Source of the DNA: SZUA-217 sp036446835 | Lineage (GTDB): Bacteria; Actinomycetota; Acidimicrobiia; Spongiisociales; ZC4RG35 | DNA length: 8,280 nt | Direction: 5' to 3' | Assembly (NCBI GenBank): GCA_036446835.1 | Contig: JAZFTT010000164.1 | Coordinates: 1 to 8,280 of the forward strand | Part shown: positions 5,746 through 8,280 of the stretch, piece after piece | How positions within the stretch are numbered: the stretch's first letter is position 1 | Layout: the number at the start of each line of letters is the position of its first letter | Made by a program: the position numbers and the translations under genes | The notes under the pieces: generated by a model | The model's input: only the letters and a program-made list of their open reading frames with translations | Databases searched by the model: none | What the model was told of the DNA's origin: nothing

Positions 5746-6474
5746 CTATGAGACGCCTTCGACCCGACCTTCGAGGAGAAGACTGATGTAGGCGGCGTTG
5801 GGACCTTCGACCAGTTCCGCGGTGATGATCAGACGCTCCCGAGCCGAGAACTTCGGGTTGCAGGTCGTCATTGTCAGCCAACTGCCCTCCCTGTCCTCGG
5901 TAACCCAGACATCGGTGGGTTTGACCACGAAACTGTTTCTCACAACGTACACATGAGTGCCGATCGTCGTTTCTATCTCGATTCGGTCCCCGGGTTTCAG
6001 TTGATCAAAGTCAAAAAATGGCCTCCCGTAGGTCGTCCGATGACCCGAGATCACAGCGTTCCCGGCCTGCCCCGGTAGAGGCGTCCACGGCATGTGCCCA
6101 GGCCCCTTTTTCAGGGTTTCGACGGTCACCCCTTCGAAAACAACCGTCTCCAGGTCGAGGCTCGGGATGGACATATAGGCAAACTCGGTGTCCTCCGCCG
6201 GCTGATCCTCGGCGTAGTACTCGACTACATCGGGGGCGCTCTCCGGCGAACCTTCTGGAACAGAAACCTCCCCGACCTCGAGAACCGGCACTTCCTCGAC
6301 TTCGGGAAGATCCTGTCTCACCTGCAGGAAGCTTTGATCTAGCCGAATTTCGGCCGCTGCCTGCACCCGCCCGTTGACGACATCGGTTCCGAAGACCTGC
6401 CACCCAATAAGGCCAATCCCGAATAGGCCACTCCAAACAAGCGTCCACCCAAGAATCTGCACCCATCGCCGCAT
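5746..6474 (-). CDS. sortase, class E-like transpeptidase
   Basis: This 242-residue membrane-anchored cysteine transpeptidase cuts an LPXTG-type signal between T and G and joins the protein to a cell-wall amino group. Residues 1-28 form an N-terminal membrane anchor (MRRW, then hydrophobic). Residues about 45-98 are an acidic, low-complexity spacer. Residues about 99-225 form the sortase barrel. It has the catalytic triad: H145 in VISGHRTTYG, C205 in TMTTCNP, and R214 in SARERLI, nine residues after the cysteine as expected. The TTCNP context and GHRTTYGRPF resemble actinobacterial class E/D enzymes. Its likely substrate is the adjacent LPATG-bearing CHRD protein. No clear Shine-Dalgarno precedes ATG 6474. 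The gene ends 8 bp before site H and is the only gene between sites H and I. Confidence 0.9.
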   Translation of the reverse strand: MRRWVQILGWTLVWSGLFGIGLIGWQVFGTDVVNGRVQAAAEIRLDQSFLQVRQDLPEVEEVPVLEVGEVSVPEGSPESAPDVVEYYAEDQPAEDTEFAYMSIPSLDLETVVFEGVTVETLKKGPGHMPWTPLPGQAGNAVISGHRTTYGRPFFDFDQLKPGDRIEIETTIGTHVYVVRNSFVVKPTDVWVTEDREGSWLTMTTCNPKFSARERLIITAELVEGPNAAYISLLLEGRVEGVS

Positions 6475-6639
6475 ACAGGAAGGCTAAATCGCGTACCGGC
6501 AAACCACCAGCTGAAGAGTCACGCATGCGACACTCGACTCCCTCCAGAGTGGCCCCAAGCCAACTTGCAGAAATCAGCGACTAGACGGCCCCTAGAGCCG
6601 GACTAGAAGGGTTCAACAAATCACCTCCCAAGAGATGAC

Positions 6640-6665
6640 CTGCACATAACCGGCTATGTGCGCGG
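6640..6665 (-). repeat. dif-like site I (AGCCGG variant, inverted)
   Basis: Plus-strand TGCACATAA (6641-6649), then CCGGC, then TATGTGCGCGG. On the minus strand the centre and right arm read AGCCGG then TTATGTGCAGG, the same variant and orientation as site H. The shared 14-mer is at 6642-6655. It lies in the 281-bp gap upstream of the sortase; I see no other feature in that gap. Confidence 0.7.
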
Positions 6666-6755
6666 TGTGACAACCAGGGTCGGATCTGGGTACGCAGGCA
6701 GCCCCTGGCGGGCGAGTCGGACCGAGATGCCCCTCCCACGTACTACGACATCCGG

Positions 6756-6941
6756 CTATTCGTCCGGCGACAAATCGTCGAGTTTGCGTATCTCCTCGAT
6801 CACACGTTGCGAATCAGGACGATCCCCGAGTTTGTGTATCTCCTCGACTACACGTTGCGAATCAGGACGATCCCCGAGTTTGCGTATCTCCTCGAGGAGC
6901 TTCCCACGCCACCCTTGCCCTCGGTCGTCTGATGATTCCAT
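6756..6941 (-). CDS. small charged helical repeat protein (unrecognised)
   Basis: This 61-residue soluble protein is made largely of a repeated 16-residue unit of the type EEIRKLGDRPDSQRVV, present about 2.4 times (residues about 16-55). The pattern alternates an amphipathic helix with a Pro/Asp turn, so a small helical bundle or oligomer is plausible. I do not recognise the family and assign no function. A good ribosome binding site (AAGGAG, 8 bases upstream) supports ATG 6941. It is the only gene between sites I and J. The opposite-strand frame over the same region is an artefact of the repeat. Confidence 0.65.
   Translation of the reverse strand: MESSDDRGQGWRGKLLEEIRKLGDRPDSQRVVEEIHKLGDRPDSQRVIEEIRKLDDLSPDE
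6779..6895. repeat. 48-bp tandem repeat, 2.4 copies, coding
   Basis: Units start at 6779, 6827 and 6875 (partial), each opening with CGAGTTTG and sharing CGTTGCGAATCAGGACGATC in the full copies. Only about three or four bases differ between the two full units, suggesting recent duplication. The period is 16 codons, so frame is kept. Confidence 0.9.
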
Positions 6942-6949
6942 GAAACCGT

Positions 6950-6955
6950 CTCCTT
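6950..6955 (-). promoter_or_regulatory. ribosome binding site for the small repeat protein
   Basis: AAGGAG on the minus strand lies 8 bases before the ATG at 6941. It is the main reason to accept this small frame as a gene. Confidence 0.65.
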
Positions 6956-7089
6956 ACCTAAGATAGATGGGGCTACCTCAGATCCTCCACGGGTGTCACA
7001 TTACCCTTCTACCGCAAGGAGCGACTACTCGGCTCGTCCCAACAGCAAGCGTTGCACCGCCCGTAGCCAGCATCTATCTGTCACGGGAC

Positions 7090-7115
7090 AAGCGCATATG
7101 TGCCGTTATGTGCGG
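7090..7115 (+). repeat. dif-like dyad site J
   Basis: The left arm AAGCGCATAT (7090-7099; last A changed to T), centre GTGCCG (7100-7105) and right arm TTATGTGCGG (7106-7115) are seen. The right flank CGACTGCAAGGGC resembles the flank of site L (TTGACTTTAAGGGC). Confidence 0.8.
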
Positions 7116-7165
7116 CGACTGCAAGGGCGTCGCTAATCAGCCCCTCAATACTTGGTGACACATTG

Positions 7166-7215
7166 TCTGGCTACGGATCAGAAGGTTGGGCGTTCGAATC
7201 CTCCCGAGCGCGCCA
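7166..7215 (+). pseudogene. truncated tRNA-Arg(ACG), 3' part only
   Basis: The sequence contains an anticodon arm (TCTGG, loop CTACGGA with anticodon ACG, TCAGA), the variable loop AGGTT, a T arm (GGGCG, TTCGAAT, CCTCC), the acceptor 3' strand CGAGCGC, a discriminator G and encoded CCA (7213-7215). The 5' acceptor strand (expected GCGCTCG) and D arm are not found upstream, so the tRNA is incomplete. The T stem also has one C-C mismatch. Such 3' fragments commonly mark the att end left by an element that integrated into a tRNA gene. Confidence 0.75.
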
Positions 7216-7494
7216 CTTGCCAAGCATCCTGGTCACCACCCCAAAGTTGACCGCCCAGCCGACGCCGAAGACCTTGCCCGGAAGGATCGGTCCCTCCGGG
7301 TTCCAGTAGGTGCTCCGCACTCGTCCAATTGTCGGCATACGGAAGTCATAGGGCACGAAGTCGGCGACTTTCCCGTGCCACGTTCTCTCATCCGGCGGCT
7401 TGCGAAGCTCCTGGATGATTGCGACAACCCCGATGATCGCCAAAGCCAGTCTCCAGATATCCTTAACACTGGGCATCCGCCGTTCGCTGTCCAT
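7171..7494 (-). CDS. small membrane protein, DUF5808-like, C-terminus fused to antisense tRNA
   Basis: This 107-residue protein has one hydrophobic segment (about 14-29, WRLALAIIGVVAIIQEL). A conserved-looking region follows: FVPYDFRMPT, later YWNPEGPILPGKVFGVGWAVNFG (64-85). The WNP and GVGWxxNFG pattern recalls DUF5808, a family of unknown function; this is from memory and tentative. Residues 94-107 (WRAREDSNAQPSDP) are the antisense translation of the tRNA-Arg fragment, starting exactly at its CCA, and the stop codon comes from the anticodon loop CTA. So the original C-terminus was probably near residue 93 and was lost or replaced. ATG 7494 has no clear Shine-Dalgarno; the ATG at residue 7 is an alternative. 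It is the only protein gene between sites J and K. Confidence 0.72.
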   Translation of the reverse strand: MDSERRMPSVKDIWRLALAIIGVVAIIQELRKPPDERTWHGKVADFVPYDFRMPTIGRVRSTYWNPEGPILPGKVFGVGWAVNFGVVTRMLGKWRAREDSNAQPSDP

Positions 7495-7612
7495 CGCCCG
7501 AAGGCTACCCAGATGGGCGACGGGTCAGAGCGCCGTGTTCCTGGAAGAACCTGAAGAGGGTGATGCCGCTCGCCTGAAGCACACCCCACACCATCGTGTG
7601 CGGCCGAATTAC

Positions 7613-7638
7613 GCGCCCATAAGTGCCGTTATGGGCGA
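7613..7638 (+). repeat. dif-like dyad site K (perfect 9-bp arms)
   Basis: CGCCCATAA (7614-7622) and TTATGGGCG (7629-7637) are exact inverse complements around the centre GTGCCG (7623-7628). The upstream box GCGGCCGAATT (7600-7610) corresponds to those before B and C. Confidence 0.85.
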
Positions 7639-7696
7639 CTCGTTCACACCGATGTTGAGATTGTGGAACGCGTAGGTTGTTGGCCACCGCGGCTGA

Positions 7697-7703
7697 AAGG
7701 GAG
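7697..7703 (+). promoter_or_regulatory. ribosome binding site for the thioesterase
   Basis: AAGGGAG, about 5 bases before the GTG at 7709, decides this non-ATG start. Confidence 0.7.
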
Positions 7704-7708
7704 CAAAG

Positions 7709-8206
7709 GTGGACGAAGCCCGATCACGAACCCATGAGTGGAGTGAACCAGTTGAACTGGCACAGTCGCTGCGACCGATGTCAGGTCAGGAGTTCATGGA
7801 TGCGTGGTCGAACGGTGAGGTGACACCGCCGATAGCTGCAACTCTCGGATTCGATATAGAAGGCTTCGGCGACGGACACGTCGAGATCGTCTGCACTCCA
7901 CAGGAGTTTCACTACAACCCCTATGGGATAGTTCACGGTGGATTGGCGGCGACGCTGTTGGACACTGCAACGGGCTGTGCCATCCAGACGCGACTACCGG
8001 CAGGAGCTGGGTACGCCACTCTCAACCTCGCAGTCAATTACCTAAGACCAATCACAACCGATACTGGTCCCATTCGCTGCGCCGGCAAGGTTGTGTCGAT
8101 GGGGAGAACCGTTGCAGTTTCCGAAGCCGAGGTTATCGATGAGTCGGAACGGGTTCTGGCCCGAGCAACTGCTACATGTCTCCTAATCAACCCAGAAGGC
8201 GGATAG
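7709..8206 (+). CDS. PaaI-family hotdog-fold thioesterase
   Basis: This 165-residue cytoplasmic protein is of the PaaI/YbgC-like hotdog fold and probably hydrolyses an acyl- or aroyl-CoA thioester. The diagnostic segment is NPYGIVHGGLAATLLDTATG (70-89), with N70, H76-G77-G78 and D85 in the positions used for catalysis and oxyanion binding. The rest of the fold (TLNLAVNYLRPI, then GKVVSMGRTVAVSEAEVID) is complete, and the length is normal with an N-terminal extension of about 35 residues. It starts with GTG at 7709 behind a good ribosome binding site. It sits alone between sites K and L with its stop 26 bp before L. The substrate is unknown, and there is no neighbouring CoA pathway gene. Confidence 0.88.
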   Translation: MDEARSRTHEWSEPVELAQSLRPMSGQEFMDAWSNGEVTPPIAATLGFDIEGFGDGHVEIVCTPQEFHYNPYGIVHGGLAATLLDTATGCAIQTRLPAGAGYATLNLAVNYLRPITTDTGPIRCAGKVVSMGRTVAVSEAEVIDESERVLARATATCLLINPEGG

Positions 8207-8231
8207 TCCGATCAGGGTCAGTCTGTCCCAA

Positions 8232-8257
8232 CCACCCATAAGTGTCGTTATGTGTCG
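8232..8257 (+). repeat. dif-like dyad site L
   Basis: The left arm CCACCCATAA (8232-8241), centre GTGTCG (8242-8247) and right arm TTATGTGTCG (8248-8257) are seen. The sequence then runs off the window end. Confidence 0.8.
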
Positions 8258-8280
8258 TTGACTTTAAGGGCCAAATACCG

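Noticed and set aside
7116..7215. Complete tRNA-Arg gene.
   Set aside because: No 5' acceptor strand GCGCTCG or D arm is present upstream of the anticodon arm, and the T stem has a mismatch.
419..7669. Shared 11-mer GATTGTGGAAC downstream of site A (419-429) and site K (7659-7669), a possible common promoter part.
   Set aside because: A few 11-base matches are expected by chance in a window this size, and no consistent -10/-35 pair frames it.
391..8257. CRISPR array.
   Set aside because: The repeats are 450-1100 bp apart, imperfect and separated by whole genes, not by short uniform spacers.
1021..8257. Canonical integron attC sites.
   Set aside because: The right arm contains GTTATGT, near the GTTRRRY core, but no matching RYYYAAC box lies 50-130 bp upstream. 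The dyad closes over only 6 bp, so standard attC architecture is not met; a dif-like reading fits better.
1021..8257. Dyads as ordinary transcription-factor operators or REP-type terminators.
   Set aside because: Not excluded, but the conserved asymmetric centre, uniform orientation, position after gene ends and one-gene spacing are better explained by recombination. They may also act as terminators between convergent genes.

Overview
The window looks like an accessory stretch of an actinobacterial chromosome, possibly Acidimicrobiia-like. The evidence is moderately high GC, an F420-type (Ddn/DUF385) nitroreductase, a class E-like sortase with an LPXTG substrate, and a SnoaL-like/class III cyclase fusion. 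The taxonomic placement is an inference from gene content; no marker gene is present.

Layout, left to right: the C-terminus of an IS110-family transposase and its downstream end (1-~392); a short MscS-type channel (+); a SAM methyltransferase (+); a SnoaL-like/nucleotidyl cyclase (-); an F420-type nitroreductase (-); a 425-bp element with 34-bp inverted repeats (3592-4016); a cupredoxin lipoprotein with a Thr-rich linker (+); a CHRD protein with an LPATG sorting signal (-); a sortase (-); a 61-residue repeat protein (-); a DUF5808-like small membrane protein (-) whose C-terminus runs antisense into a truncated tRNA-Arg; and a PaaI-type thioesterase (+).

The main observation is a short dyad repeat lying between almost every pair of genes. 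The best copies have a left arm close to CCGCCCATAA, a 6-bp centre GTGCCG and a right arm close to TTATGTGCGG. Copies or remnants lie near 397, 1021, 1859, 2941, 3592 (inverted), 4004, 4898, 5713 (inverted), 6641, 7090, 7613 and 8232. Apart from the 425-bp element, every interval between neighbouring sites holds exactly one gene, in either orientation, with no functional operon logic. The site architecture (CATAA, 6 bp, TTATG) is that of XerC/XerD dif-type recombination sites. The one-gene-per-site arrangement is that of integron gene cassettes or Xer-dif modules. I read the window as a single-gene cassette array bounded by dif-like or unusual attC-like sites. No integrase or recombinase gene is in view. 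The IS110 end abuts and replaces half of one site, which recalls the known preference of some IS110/IS1111 elements for cassette recombination sites.

The only clear functional link between genes is the sortase (5746-6474) and its probable substrate, the LPATG-bearing CHRD protein (5019-5633). They are adjacent and co-directional but separated by a site. The other genes (channel, methyltransferase, cyclase, nitroreductase, cupredoxin, thioesterase) look like independent cargo.
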